The translations under genes and the position numbers were made by a program. The notes under the pieces were generated by a model. That model did not search any database, was not told where the DNA came from, and saw only the letters and a list, made by a program, of their open reading frames with translations. From Aradus depressus (lineage: Eukaryota > Arthropoda > Insecta > Hemiptera > Aradidae), in the NCBI GenBank assembly GCA_963662175.1, contig OY759217.1, positions 7,318,562 to 7,382,561 on the forward strand: a stretch of DNA of 64,000 nucleotides. The letters run 5' to 3'. Position 1 is the stretch's first letter, and the number at the start of each line of letters is the position of its first letter. Shown here in pieces: positions 54,622-64,000 of this stretch.

Positions 54622-55541
54622 TGGGGAATATACTTTCAAAACCTTACACACCAAGAGAAATTGTTGTTAGAGACGTTAGAGATAAACCAGCTCGTGTTAA
54701 TTACCCCCGACGTAAAGTGCTTTTAAAAGGAGTGGACGATTTGTGAGAAACAGATTTGGTCGAGATGGTGCCCTATTGGCGAGTCAATAAAGGCTTTAAA
54801 TATTTATTGACCGTAATCGATGGCTTCTCGAAATATGCCTGGGCAATACCATTGATGCGAAAAACAGGGCCGGAAGTTACAAAAGCGCTAGAGACTATAT
54901 TTCTCGAGAGTAAACGTATACCTCAATTATTGCTTACAGATGGAGGACGTGAATTCTACAATACTATCTTCCAGGCTCTTATGAAAAAAAATCATATTCA
55001 GCACTATTCTACATACTCTGGAAAGAAGGCATCGATTGCTGTGCGATTTAATAGAACATTAAAAGGTCATATGTGGAAAATGTTCACCTTGAATGGAAAT
55101 CATAAATATGTCGACTTGCTACCTGCTCTGCTTTCAAGATATAATAATACAAAGCACCGTACAATACAAGCCACTCCGTCTGAGGTCGTTGCTAATAAGA
55201 AGCTTCGAAATGAGCTAATTACCACTGTTTATTCAGCCCCCGCTACCACTACCAAACCTAAATTCAAGGAGGGGGATTATGTCCGCATATCAAAATTACG
55301 CAATGCATTTGCCAAAGGCTATCTTGCACAATTCTCATCTGAGGTCTTCAAAGTTGTCAAGGTGCAATTTACAAACCCCATCACATACTTTTTACAAGAT
55401 GCAAATAGTCAAGACATATTTGGCGCATTTTATAAAGAAGAATTACAGATTGTAAAGGATCCTGGTGTTTATCTCATTGAAAAAGTTCTTCGACGAAAAG
55501 GGAATCGCATATATGTGAAGTGGTTCGGATTGGCGTTATGA
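54622..55541 (+). pseudogene. Retroviral-type integrase with chromodomain remnant
   Basis: The N-terminus (MGNILSKPYTP at 54622) shifts frame near 54655, reads YPRRKVLLKGVDDL and meets TGA at 54744-54746 where Trp is usual. The core follows: LTVIDGFSKYAWAIPL (first Asp), LLTDGGREFYN (second Asp) and ASIAVRFNRTLKGHMWK, where the position of the third catalytic residue (Glu) is Val. A C-terminal domain ends VYLIEKVLRRKGNRIYVKWF, the start of a chromodomain, cut short by TGA. It inserted the element into the genome when active. The lost Glu, stop and deletion of part of the N-terminal helix make this copy inactive. Confidence 0.88.
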
Positions 55542-55700
55542 CGTTAATTAGTGTGAATATAAAAAATAAAATCTTTTCAAATTATTATTATTTTTTTTTT
55601 AATTTTCCCTTCCCTTTAGGTGTTTATAAATCAATATCAATACGTTTTTAATCAGATTTTTATTATTTCAAAATATCGGTATTACATTGAATTCTTTGTA

Positions 55701-56081
55701 TTACATTGAAAACTCTAAAAGATACTCCTGTCTCGATCCACGACCTTTATAAACCATATTTAGCTTGCCTACAAAAAATAAAAAATAAATAATGAGATAC
55801 TAAATAATTTTAAAAAATTATCTGAGTCAAAAATTACGGCTTAAGCTTTTATTTATTACCTTCTGCATCTTTCAAATCGTCATCGGTATACATTTTAGTA
55901 TATCTTTTTGGTAAAAAAACGTTTTTTGACCATCATTCCATTTTTGTGCGTTACGGTCCTCATCTTCAATCACCTTTGCCATTATACTAAGACCATAACT
56001 TGTTTCAATTTTTTTCATGGTAAGAATTCTATATTTTTCACCTATTGTTAATTCGGACATAGATACGATTTCATCACGCAT
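55701..56081 (-). pseudogene. Small two-exon Polinton gene, copy 1 (possible ssDNA-binding fold)
   Basis: Exon 1 56081-55860 encodes LTIGEKYRILTMKKIETSYG and SIMAKVIEDED; exon 2 55768-55701 (acceptor TTTTTTGTAG) adds GKLNMVYKGRGSRQEYLLEF and stops. A one-base change in a run of seven T/A near 55917 shifts the frame, since FLPKRYT.MYTDDDL appears only after correction by comparison with copy 2. The family is unknown to me; the Y.IL.MKKI...YG.S pattern recalls OB-fold-like small proteins of insect virus-like elements. Confidence 0.55.
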
Positions 56082-56469
56082 TTTGGTGTTTAGTTTTCTT
56101 ATAAGAGATGAAATCTATAAGATTAATATTTGAAAAAAATTTACATCAAAATGTGCCATCATGAAATTATAATCGAATTTTTAGAGTATAAACATTTCTC
56201 AGAGAATTTAGAATATACCTTGGAAGCAGAAGAAGTAGTGTTCATGATGGATGTATGTTCTCAGAAGAAGGACGAGAGGAAGGACATTATGGGGATTTCA
56301 GAGAGTTTATATATTTCCATTGGACATTTTAAATCCATACACGTTTTTTAGAAAGTAGGTTGTTACAAATTTTTATTTCAGGGCTGAGATTTCATCATTT
56401 TTTGGTTATGTAAAAAATAAAGTCAACACTCGATTACAAATTTATATTTTTCAAAAATACATTCGATTT

Positions 56470-56879
56470 TTACACTGAGAATTCAAAAAAATGTTCTTTA
56501 TTGTTTTTCGACCTTTGTACGCTATTTTCAGCTTTCCTGTAAAAAAAATAAAATTTATTGTATTTTTTCTCAGTATTTTTTAAAATTATTATTTTTTTAA
56601 ATTACCTGAGGCTTCCAACAATTCGTCGTCGGTAAACAATACCGTATAGCGTTTCGGTAAAAAGATACTTTTCAAGGTGTCGCTTTGTATATCAGAATTT
56701 TCTTGAATAAATGTGGCAATAATTGATGGGCCATAAATTGAATCTATTTTTTTCATTGCAAGGATAGAGTATTTTTCATCAATTAATTGTTCATTTGTCG
56801 GAATGAACTCGGCTCTTGAAGAATTCAATTTTTGTACGAGGGCGTTTAGATGGCTCTCACCGCCTGTTTCGGGGTCCAT
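56470..56879 (-). pseudogene. Small two-exon Polinton gene, copy 2
   Basis: Exon 1 56879-56606 (MDPETGGESHLNALVQKLNS, DEKYSILAMKKIDSIYGPSI, IFLPKRYTVLFTDDELLEAS), donor GTAATT; exon 2 56536-56470 after TTTTTTTACAG starts GKLKIAYKGRK, then a small frame error before the conserved stop. Paralogous to copy 1 about 800 bp away with the intron in the same phase and place. Confidence 0.6.
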
Positions 56880-57249
56880 GTTTGAGTAGATAATGAAGGA
56901 CCCCCTAGATTTACTTCTTTTATATTCTCTGAAAAAGCATCGAATTTTGAAAATTCGAAACAATAGCTAAAAATTCAAGAAAGGAAAATGTGAGTTATGC
57001 AAATGGGGGCACGGCAAAGGATTGGTATGCAAATTAGTCCCCACGAAGAAATGATTATGCAAATCTTGAGGGAGACTTCCCGGTCAAGGATGGACAGGTT
57101 CTGACTTTCGATTTCAACACTAGAACTGAAAGTTCATTGACTGCCAATCCTTTGTTTACAGTTCTCAGCGTTACATATAACGCTCACCGTTTTTCGCAAA
57201 AATTTCACTGAGATACCAAAATGATATGTTTTCACATACACACTAACGG

Positions 57250-57511
57250 TTGATTGATCTCTCATCCTCTGTTTACATCTTATGACAAGGTTGAATGACC
57301 TCTCAGACGCTAGCGTTTTTCGATTCACTGAGATAGCAAAATAAATATATAAATGATATGTTTACATCTGTTTGACAAACATTTGACCCACGCTTTAAAC
57401 CCACCCGACCCCTTGGCCCTTTAACTCATGACCCTCCGTAACACTGGAACCACTACTAGACCAACATAGGCCCCTTTAAACGGGCCCAGAACATGACTTT
57501 TCTCTTCTACT
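57250..57511. repeat. Right terminal inverted repeat of the Polinton
   Basis: Complement of 48340-48575, ending CTTTTCTCTTCTACT, followed by gcctac. Slightly longer because it keeps a block missing from the left copy. Confidence 0.88.
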
Positions 57512-57812
57512 GCCTACAAATCCTTTTCCACAATTGGCATATTGCGACCTGTAAAAATGGTTTATGAATGCGAAAGCGATCCTGTTTACAGCTACTGCAA
57601 ACAGCCTTACAATGAAATATCTTTTTCCAATGAGAATAGTTAGGAGTGAGTTCATCCGATCCTAATTCTGATTTTCCTCCCACACATGAAACTCTTTATA
57701 AGGATTGTTATATGTCCATCGAGTCTCTATGATTTCCCCTGTCACATCTCAAAGGAATAGCAACTCTCTTCTTATATTATTTATTATTTATATCCTATAT
57801 TACTGATTTTAG

Positions 57813-58041
57813 GAAGGAAGAATTATTGGAGGTTGGGAAACGAAGAACCAGTACAGATGGCTGGGGGGTTTGAGAACAATAGAGAAAAGAGGTGCTACAA
57901 AATGGGATATAGTGTATTCCGGTGTGTTCTGTGGGAGCAGTGGTGTCACACGTTCACATTTAATGTCAGCCCAACACTGCTTGTTCACGAAAAAAGCAGC
58001 GGATATTGTAGTACATATGGGTGGACATAACCAGACCGAAC
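57813..58041 (+). CDS. Gene 2 exon 2: activation site and catalytic His
   Basis: Acceptor TGATTTTAG, donor GTATGT, phase 0 in and phase 1 out. Encodes EGRIIGGWETKNQYRWLGG, VFCGSSGVTRSHLMSAQHC and GGHNQTE. The disulphide cysteines around the catalytic His are intact, unlike in gene 1. It is the only frame consistent with both neighbours; an unrelated longer ORF in another frame overlaps it. Confidence 0.9.
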
Positions 58042-59505
58042 GTATGTAGTATCTATATATTTATTAGGATTAGATGCTCTGCTGTTATCCTTTCCTTCCC
58101 CCGCCCCGCCCACCTCTAAGCAGGCTTAAGCGTCAAGAGACCTGCTATGATAAGATGCTGCCTCTCTTCTACCCCTGGGTCTGAGTGAAGGTACTCAATT
58201 ATTAAACTTGGGCAGGTAACATTTAGAAGCTCGTAACAGCCGAACTCGACTATAGTGGTCTTCCTGTATGAATATGATCCCGTTCATGTCCATCAGAGAG
58301 ACTAGAGCTATTCTGACCATTCGAGGGCCAACGACATTATAGCCAATTAATACCTTCATTACTGTTGTTTTATTTTTATTTATTTGGGTCATTCCGTGTC
58401 ATCTCACCCTTACCTCCGAGGCTCATGTCGCCCAATTCTTACTTAAATATTTCTCAGATTAACTTCAGTGATTTGATGTTCTAATACCTCACCTACTTTA
58501 ATACCTATAACTATTGATGTCGAAGGGTAGTATCATGAACTGGCCAGCAGATCTGGCCACCCAAAAATACACCGGAAGGCGTGGGGGGTGTTGAGGTGAC
58601 TCCCTTGGCTTCAGCTGGATAGACTGGAGATTGGTTTTTCTTCACTGGCTTTGTCCTCTGCATTCTGCTTCTGCTTCCTTTTCTTAAATATATGTTGAAC
58701 CCCGAGCGAGCTGGGCAGGGCACACTAGTTGGACCAATTGTATCAAAAGATTCCAACTAGCTGCCCCTTAACCTAGGGCTACTGAGGGCGCGGGAGCCGA
58801 TCAGGGGTAGGCGTCAGCTGATCCCAGGGGCCCTCTACCACGGATTCCCGACCACTCAACAGCCCCAGACAGAACCCGCGCTCGCCAGGGGCCTAAAAAG
58901 GTAAGGGGACAGTGGCGTGATGGTAGTGCCACCTAGTAAAGTTGCGCTACCATCACAGAAAATCATGTTTGACTGGGGAAGTTTTCCTAGTTGTTCTCGG
59001 CTTGTGCGAAAATATCACGGGATGAGAGTTGGTATCACTATATATTAATTTAATTTTTAGCTTATTTTTGGAAGCCTTCGTTGGTATTGGTATTTTTTCA
59101 AATATACACTTTTTTCAGTTCAAAATTTCTGTATGAAGCATTTCTCATGCAAAATTGCCTCAGAAATGCAAAATGTGAACTTAAAATTTGTATTTCTGAC
59201 TTTTTATGGGCCATTTCGTTCTTTTCTTAAAATTTCTTTAATTGCATTTATATACAGGAAATATACCATATGCAAAATGAATAGATGTAAAATGATATTA
59301 GAAATAAGGTAAAAAACGTTTACTTTTTTTTAAGCTTAATATTTAGTATTTGAACTGTTATTATAGTAACCTAAAAATAACGCGAGACAGAAATGGGAGA
59401 CCTGAGCGGGGGAAGTTGACACATTTTATTTTCATTGCCTTTTATACTTAAACATATGTTTGTATACTATTTGTTTATGGAAATGTGATTTTTGTTTGTT
59501 TCTAG
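58042..59505. other. Gene 2 intron 2 with GC-rich insert
   Basis: Ends match introns of gene 1. A GC-rich block at about 58500-58960 resembles a LINE 5' region (short open frame 58756-58511 minus) but contains no motif I can identify. Confidence 0.4.
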
Positions 59506-59697
59506 TTACTGACGACGAAGAACTGATTCAAGTTATCGAAATTACATCGCATCCTGAATATGATCCTGACGTTAAAGTTAACGACATTGCAATTCTTACA
59601 CTAGAACATGAGATAGATATGATGAAGGGAGGCATCGTCTGTCTCTTCCGGTCCAATGATGATGATGAATTAGCAGGACAACATCTTAAGATTATCG
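59506..59697 (+). CDS. Gene 2 exon 3: catalytic Asp
   Basis: Acceptor GTTTCTAG, donor GTAATA, phase 1 to 1. TDDEELIQVIEITSHPEYD, NDIAILTLEHEID and IVCLFRSNDDDEL. Two residues longer than the gene 1 exon, owing to an extra GAT triplet run. Confidence 0.9.
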
Positions 59698-59715
59698 GTA
59701 ATATGTTCTTCTATG

Positions 59716-60150
59716 CGAAGTGTCGGAAGCCCGCGGCCCGCATGGGAACTGTATTTTTTTAATACAAAAAATAGATTTTGCGTAAAATGTTGAGGACGCA
59801 AAGTATGGCCGGGTCAAGGTGCTGCCAAAGCCGTTGGCCTATGATCTGCCCGGCTAAAACGTGGGCATTTCTAGAAGTGGCCATTTAAATGTAAAATCTA
59901 CTATGGTGTTACTGGAACTTTCGCGCTTAGGTGCCAATATTTTCGACTTCATCTTGCAGCTTAGTAAAGATTGGGATACTACTGACATAATTGTATGTAT
60001 TAACCGAGCTACTGGGCGGAACATTGTTTCTGCTGTTGAAGAGAGTCCATTCGAACATATTTTCCAACAAAAAGTTGATGAGGGATCTTGCGGAGAAATG
60101 TAACAGTTCCGTTGGTCATTTCGAACATTAAAGTAAAGAAAAAAAAAAAA
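59716..60150 (+). mobile_element. Poly(A)-tailed retroposon or retrocopy of unknown origin
   Basis: Gene 1 intron sequence CTGAAAATAGCTCAAT (6738) continues directly from its exon-proximal part, but in gene 2 about 430 bp intervene, ending in an A-run (60139-60150). The insert has an open frame at 59861-60103 (LSRLGANIFDFILQLSKDWD, NRATGRNIVSAVEESPFEHI) that could come from a cellular gene; I do not recognise it. Confidence 0.45.
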
Positions 60151-60449
60151 ACTGAAAATAGCTCAATAGTCTTGTTAAATATGAAACTAGATATGGCTGC
60201 TCCAAGTTGAATTCCATGTCACATATGAACTCCATGTCACATATGAAGATATGGCTGCTCCAAGTTGAATTCCATGTCACATTTGAACTCCATGTCACAT
60301 ATGAAGATATACATGTGAAGTATGGCCGGGCTAGTCCCCGATCGAGAAAGTTTCTTCCGTCTCGCATGCTACCTGCCATATACGACAAAAATTATTGAGC
60401 AATTGATTTTGTTTATTTTCTTATTCAGATTTTTTACTTATGATTTTAG
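60151..60449. other. Intron with short tandem repeats
   Basis: CATGTCACATATGAA and GATATGGCTGCTCCAAGTTG blocks are repeated two or three times at 60190-60310. Non-coding. Confidence 0.5.
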
Positions 60450-60601
60450 GTTGGGGCATGATAAATGAAAAGGACGCGGCAGTTGTTCTACAGGAGGGTG
60501 AAGTAGAGGTGATCCCATCCCAAAAGTGTAAAGAGATGCAGAAATTGTCAGATGTGAGGACACAATTCTGTACAGCGACAGATGTTCAAGCAGTCAGACA
60601 G
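60450..60601 (+). CDS. Gene 2 exon 4: GWG motif
   Basis: Acceptor TGATTTTAG, donor GTAGCT, phase 1 in, 0 out. Encodes (G)WGMINEKDAAVVLQEGEVEV, cysteines in QKCKEM and TQFCTA, and ends VQAVRQ. The last about 27 nt together with the donor are reiterated in the following intron. Confidence 0.88.
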
Positions 60602-61402
60602 GTAGCTAGCTATACGTGTATATTATCACATATTCTGTATAAAGACATATGTTCAAGTGATTAGACAGGCAGCTAGCTATACGTGTATATTATCACATAT
60701 TCTGTATAACGACATATGTTCAAGTGATTAGACAGGTAGCTAGCTATACGTGTATATTATCACATATTCTGTATAACGACAGATGTTCAAGCGATCAGAA
60801 AGGTAGCTAGCTATACGTGTATATTATCACATATTCTGTATAACGACAGATGTGCAAGTGATTAGACAGGTAGCTATTTATGTATATTGTCACATATTCT
60901 GTGTAACGACAGATGTTCAAGCGATCAGAAAGGTAGCTAGCTATACGTGTATATTATCACATATTATGTATAACGACAGATGTTCAAGTGATTAGACAGG
61001 TAGCTAGCTATACGTGTATATTATCACATATTCTGTATAACGACATATGTTCAAGTGATTAGACAGGTAGCTAGCTATACGTGTATATTATCACATATTC
61101 TGTATAACGACAGATGTTCAAGCGATCAGAAAGGTAGCTAGCTATACGTGTATATTATCACATATTCTGTATAACGACAGATGTGCAAGTGATTAGACAG
61201 GTAGCTATTTATGTATATTGTCACATATTCTGTGTAACGACAGATGTTCAAGCGATCAGAAAGGTAGCTAGCTATACGTGTATATTATCACATATTATGT
61301 ATAACGACAGATGTTCAAGTGATTAGACAGGTAGCTAGCTAGCTACACGTGTATATTATCACATATTGTGTATAACGACAGATGCTCAAGTGATTAGACA
61401 GG
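60575..61402. repeat. 13-copy array of the exon 4/intron junction, unit about 67 bp
   Basis: Unit: ACGACAGATGTTCAAGCGAT, CAGA.AG|GTAGCTAGCTATACG and TGTATATTATCACATATTCT. The first unit spans the true exon end; at least ten further copies keep AGGTAGCT. Copies 3-7 and 8-12 are near-identical sets of five, a higher-order repeat of about 330 bp. The unit is not a multiple of three. Confidence 0.93.
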
Positions 61403-61689
61403 TATATTAATAACAATTAATTATTAACATTATTATTCTATGACTTCAAAATCACAAAAACACTTGCAGAAATATTACCTGCTAAAAATAAGTCCAAAGT
61501 AATAGGACTTATTAATTAAAAATTACACAGTTTCTTCTAATTGACCATAAATCTTTTTAAAAAAAACGAAGATGGGCTTGTGTAAAAGTTTTGCTAGACT
61601 ACATAATTTGAGACGAAATGAATGGCAAGCAAACGACTTGGAACATTTCAGCGTAGTCCTGTTCCACGACATTCATACACATACAGCTC
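61403..61689. other. Intron, nothing recognised
   Basis: AT-rich sequence without repeat or coding signal. Confidence 0.3.
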
Positions 61690-62060
61690 ACTCCCTTGTT
61701 CGCTCAGTCCTGTTCCTGTCTCAGGTACGCCAAGTCTTGCTCCTATGCTGCCTTCGTTTATAATGAATGTGTGCTTCCCGGCCAACTGATCTGACTTGAT
61801 TAGCTCACCTCAGGGTATAGCCTGCTCCTGTCTCATGTACGTCAAGTCCTGCTCCTGTGCTGCCTTCGTTTATAATGAATGTGTGCTTCCCGGCCAACTG
61901 ATCTGACTTGATTAGCTCACCTCAGTTTTTAGCCCGCTCCTGTCTCATGTACGTCAAGTCCTGCTCCTGTGCTGCCTTCGCTTATAATAAATGTGTGCTT
62001 CCCGGCCAGCTGATCTGACTTGATTAGCTCACCTCAGTTTATATTCTGTTCCTGATTCAT
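61690..62060. repeat. Tandem repeat of about 112 bp, three copies
   Basis: Blocks TTCGTTTATAATGAATGTGT, GCTTCCCGGCCAACTGATCT and GTACGTCAAGTCCTGCTCCT recur near 61752, 61864 and 61977. A related single copy precedes the paralogous exon in gene 1 (about 20780-20900). Confidence 0.85.
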
Positions 62061-62143
62061 GTCAAGAACTGTTCACGCAGTGCCTCATGCCAAATTCTCG
62101 CATCATAGCTGTCATCATCTTATTCAAACTGTTATTTGTCCAG

Positions 62144-62309
62144 GGAGACTCCGGAGGAGCTGTTGTATGGGAAGATCCTACCACGCTGCTATCGTATGCA
62201 GTAGGTGTGGTGTCTTATTTTTTCATACCAGGGAACAGTTCAGAAAGTCCGCCTTCTGTGAATACCAGAGTTTCTGCTTTCTTACCTTGGATGAAAAAAT
62301 CAATAAAAG
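62144..62309 (+). CDS. Gene 2 exon 5: catalytic Ser
   Basis: Acceptor TTGTCCAG, donor GTTGCT, phase 0 to 1. Encodes GDSGGAVVWEDPTTLLSYAV, SSESPPSVNTRVSAFLPWM and KKSIK. The usual Pro after GDSGG is Ala. A possible N-glycosylation site, NSS, lies in the loop. The start matches gene 1 exon 21287-21458 almost exactly. Confidence 0.92.
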
Positions 62310-63898
62310 GTTGCTTTTTTATTATAATATTTCTATTCAGGATTATAGAACGGTAGTTCCGTTTCAATACTATCGTATAGCCAAGTAAAGTAAAAGTCCA
62401 TTACAATCGTGTGCCAAATAACTGCAAAACGTCGTCGCAAGGAAACCTACCTTGAATTATTGTTCACCCGGTTTTTATTGCTGGATCTTTAACATTATCT
62501 GTATCTTGTTGAGTGGAAGCTTTTTCCTCGTTACAAATGTTCTCATTAAATATACCTTTCCGAAAAAAACGTTCTTAAAAACAAAGTGTTTCAGGTTATC
62601 AATCGTATTCTAGATTTTTTCGAAATTTTAGATGGGGCCATCTAAACGTCAATCCGAGCTTATATACGAAGCTTCAAGAAAATACGTTCAGTGGTTTTTT
62701 TGTTAGGCTTGTGATAAGGGCCTAAGGTGAAATGGGAAGCAGGTTAGTGTGTTGTATACTTAACCAATGAGCTTCCATGTGAATTATGATTTGTATATTA
62801 TTTATTTATAGACATTAAATTACCTATATCAGAATATATTATCAAATCGAAGTTGTTGACGATTTCACTACATTTTCTGAGGGATAAAACTGTAAAACAA
62901 AATATGCGCAGGTCGCAGCTGCACTATACTTTTCCTTAGTGCTGTTTGTGGGCTTTGGAGCATTTGAGATATGTTGCTCCTAATTATATGCTTTTTTTTA
63001 TAAGAATGCGTCAGAGATGGTTATTCAATTTCTAAATGATGTAGCCCTGGAACGGCTTATCTGATTTTCTTCGGAGTTGTACTAAAATGACCCTTTTGGA
63101 GGTTATAAAATATAAAATAAAATCCATTCTCTATTCTTCATAAAAATTACGTTATTTGCTCCAGTTTTGAGTTTTTCAGAGGACACCCAAATTGTATTCA
63201 CAATTATGATTCTGCACCTAGTACTGGACTTGGAAAAAAAGTTTGGTTAAAAAAATGTAAAATTAAGAAGAAATCTGGAGGTGAGCATGATTTATAGCAC
63301 ACCTTACGGAAGTCCTATGTTGTCCACAACATATATACTTATATATATATTCTCTTTGTTATTAATCCTGAATAGAACAAAATACAGTATTATTTTTAAT
63401 TAAAACTAACAAACTATATCCTACAGCACTTTACTTTACTTTCTCTGGAATTAACTTTGTTCGTTAAACTCCTTCCTGATATCTGAGGATATTTTGTAGG
63501 GATTCAGTATGAATATTTTCGGTAGGGACCAATGTTTCGATAGAACTAAACGTTTATGTGTAAATAAATGTAAAACAAAATGGTTTGCGAGTTGTCATTT
63601 TTAGATAGTTTTCGGCATACATCTCGCAAACCGGCATTCGAAAAAGTAATTAAACTTATTTTTAAAAAAGTGTGCCTTTTAGTTAGTTTTCATCCCAACT
63701 TTCATTTGAAGAGGACGTTTATTGAATCATTAAAATAAGGGGTCATTTGTAAAATGTGCTGAGTCGATTCGAACCTCAAACATTTTTCATCTATTACTAA
63801 CAGACGTGAACTAATAAAAATATTTATTATTATATTATTAAATGTACTTATTATCATTGTCCATTTTACTTTTCTCATATTCCATCATCTTGTTACAG
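62310..63898. other. Gene 2 last intron, no gene recognised
   Basis: AT-rich, no repeat family identified. The last about 55 bp (TTATCATTGTCCATTTTACT...) match the end of the paralogous intron at 26755-26806. Confidence 0.4.
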
Positions 63899-63957
63899 CA
63901 TCAAAGCGCCCCAACCCGAACATGTGTGCATTTCATAAGCCAATGCCAGTGCACTAA
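63899..63957 (+). CDS. Gene 2 terminal exon (Cys-containing tail)
   Basis: Acceptor TTGTTACAG. Continues phase 1 from 62309 with (A)SKRPNPNMCAFHKPMPVH and TAA at 63955-63957. Paralogue of 26807-26862; the following 43 bp also match, giving a common 3' UTR start. Confidence 0.82.
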
Positions 63958-64000
63958 TTCAAAAAGTATGATAAGAGAAACAAGAAGAAAAGCAAAATGT

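Larger units (their letters stand above)
48340..57511. mobile_element. Polinton/Maverick-type virus-like element, complete termini, 9,172 bp
   Basis: The element starts AGTAGAAGAGAAAAGTCATG and ends with the complement (…CTTCTACT), flanked by perfect 6-bp duplications gcctac (48334-48339, 57512-57517). Both AG...CT ends and a 6-bp TSD are diagnostic of Polintons. Gene content left to right: Cys-rich small ORF (-), DFQGF protein (-), PLA2/jelly-roll protein (-), packaging ATPase (+), DUF8207-like (+), RING (+), fibre-like (+), integrase (+), two small paralogues (-). No DNA polymerase B or adenain-type protease was seen and the length is about half that usual for Polintons. Stops and frameshifts in at least five genes show it is inactive. 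It sits in intron 1 of gene 2 and must be spliced out of that transcript. Confidence 0.92.
46557..63957 (+). other. Gene model 2: secreted S1 serine protease with Ser-rich repeat pro-region (6 exons)
   Basis: Six exons (46557-47678, 57813-58041, 59506-59697, 60450-60601, 62144-62309, 63899-63957) join in frame to 639 residues. Order: signal peptide (1-20), acidic/Ser linker, amphipathic helix around 130-150, Ser-rich 38-residue repeats (about 155-355), CVCGEHQRREGR|IIGG activation site (Ile378), catalytic His about 429 (SAQHC), Asp about 477 (NDIAIL), Ser about 568 (GDSGGA), tail ending HKPMPVH. Cys42-58, 122 and 168-182 are present; 191-220 is lost and position 189 is Ala. Such enzymes act extracellularly after zymogen cleavage (family knowledge); substrate unknown. 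A 9.2-kb virus-like element fills intron 1. The splice phases equal those of gene 1. Confidence 0.88.

Noticed and set aside
57833..58030. 65-codon ORF over the gene 2 His exon
   Set aside because: Wrong frame: the overlapping frame has IIGG, the catalytic His and correct splice phases.

Overview
Eukaryotic nuclear DNA, AT-rich and dense with transposable elements, most likely from an insect or other arthropod. The evidence is spliced genes with GT-AG introns, a tRNA-derived SINE, Jockey, R1-like and RTE-like LINEs, Ty3/gypsy, BEL/Pao and Penelope retroelements, Harbinger, Tc1 and piggyBac transposons, a Polinton/Maverick and a densovirus-like insertion. The species cannot be named from sequence alone. 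There is no sign of bacterial genes, CRISPR arrays or standalone tRNA/rRNA genes.

The backbone is two tandem plus-strand paralogues encoding secreted chymotrypsin-fold (S1) serine proteases. Their exons are short and scattered, so no long ORF shows them. Gene 1 has five visible coding exons (2011-2218, 6498-6683, 14779-14936, 21287-21458, 26807-26862); its first exon is not in the window or was not found. Gene 2 has six (46557-47678, 57813-58041, 59506-59697, 60450-60601, 62144-62309, 63899-63957) and joins into 639 residues. It reads as a signal peptide, a Ser-rich pro-region of 38-residue repeats, an R|IIGG activation site, a full His/Asp/Ser triad and a short Cys-containing tail. All shared intron positions and phases agree between the two genes.

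Nearly everything else is inserted into or between these exons. Gene 1, 1-8000: R1-like LINE 3' ends, a Jockey fragment and a 112-bp tandem repeat. 8037-14800: a giant inverted duplication holding two mirror-image Harbinger copies; a Tc1 sits in the left arm and a long-TIR element with 8-bp TSD in the right, and each arm preserves the empty site of the other arm's insertion. The duplication also carries the exon 4 splice acceptor. 15-21 kb: RTE-like LINE, BEL/Pao remnant, an unidentified transposon-type gene and a perfect 104-bp palindrome. 21.6-26.8 kb: foldback repeat, 5'-truncated Jockey with TSD, SINE. Intergenic, 27-46.5 kb: Ty3/gypsy with nested SINE, endogenous densovirus VP1 fragment, piggyBac remnant, minisatellites, head-to-head Penelope-like elements and a second Ty3/gypsy.

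Gene 2 intron 1 (47679-57812) contains the most notable element: a 9,172-bp Polinton/Maverick-type virus-like element at 48340-57511. It has AG...CT termini, inverted repeats of roughly 240-260 bp and a perfect 6-bp TSD (gcctac). It carries a retroviral-type integrase, an A32-like packaging ATPase, a phospholipase A2 plus double-jelly-roll-like (candidate capsid) protein, a DUF8207-like protein, a RING protein, a phage-tail-fibre-like repeat protein, a DFQGF-motif protein and two intron-containing paralogous small genes. No DNA polymerase B was seen. Several genes are broken, so this is a fossil copy. Gene 2 intron 4 begins with 13 tandem copies of the exon 4/intron junction, most carrying the splice donor.
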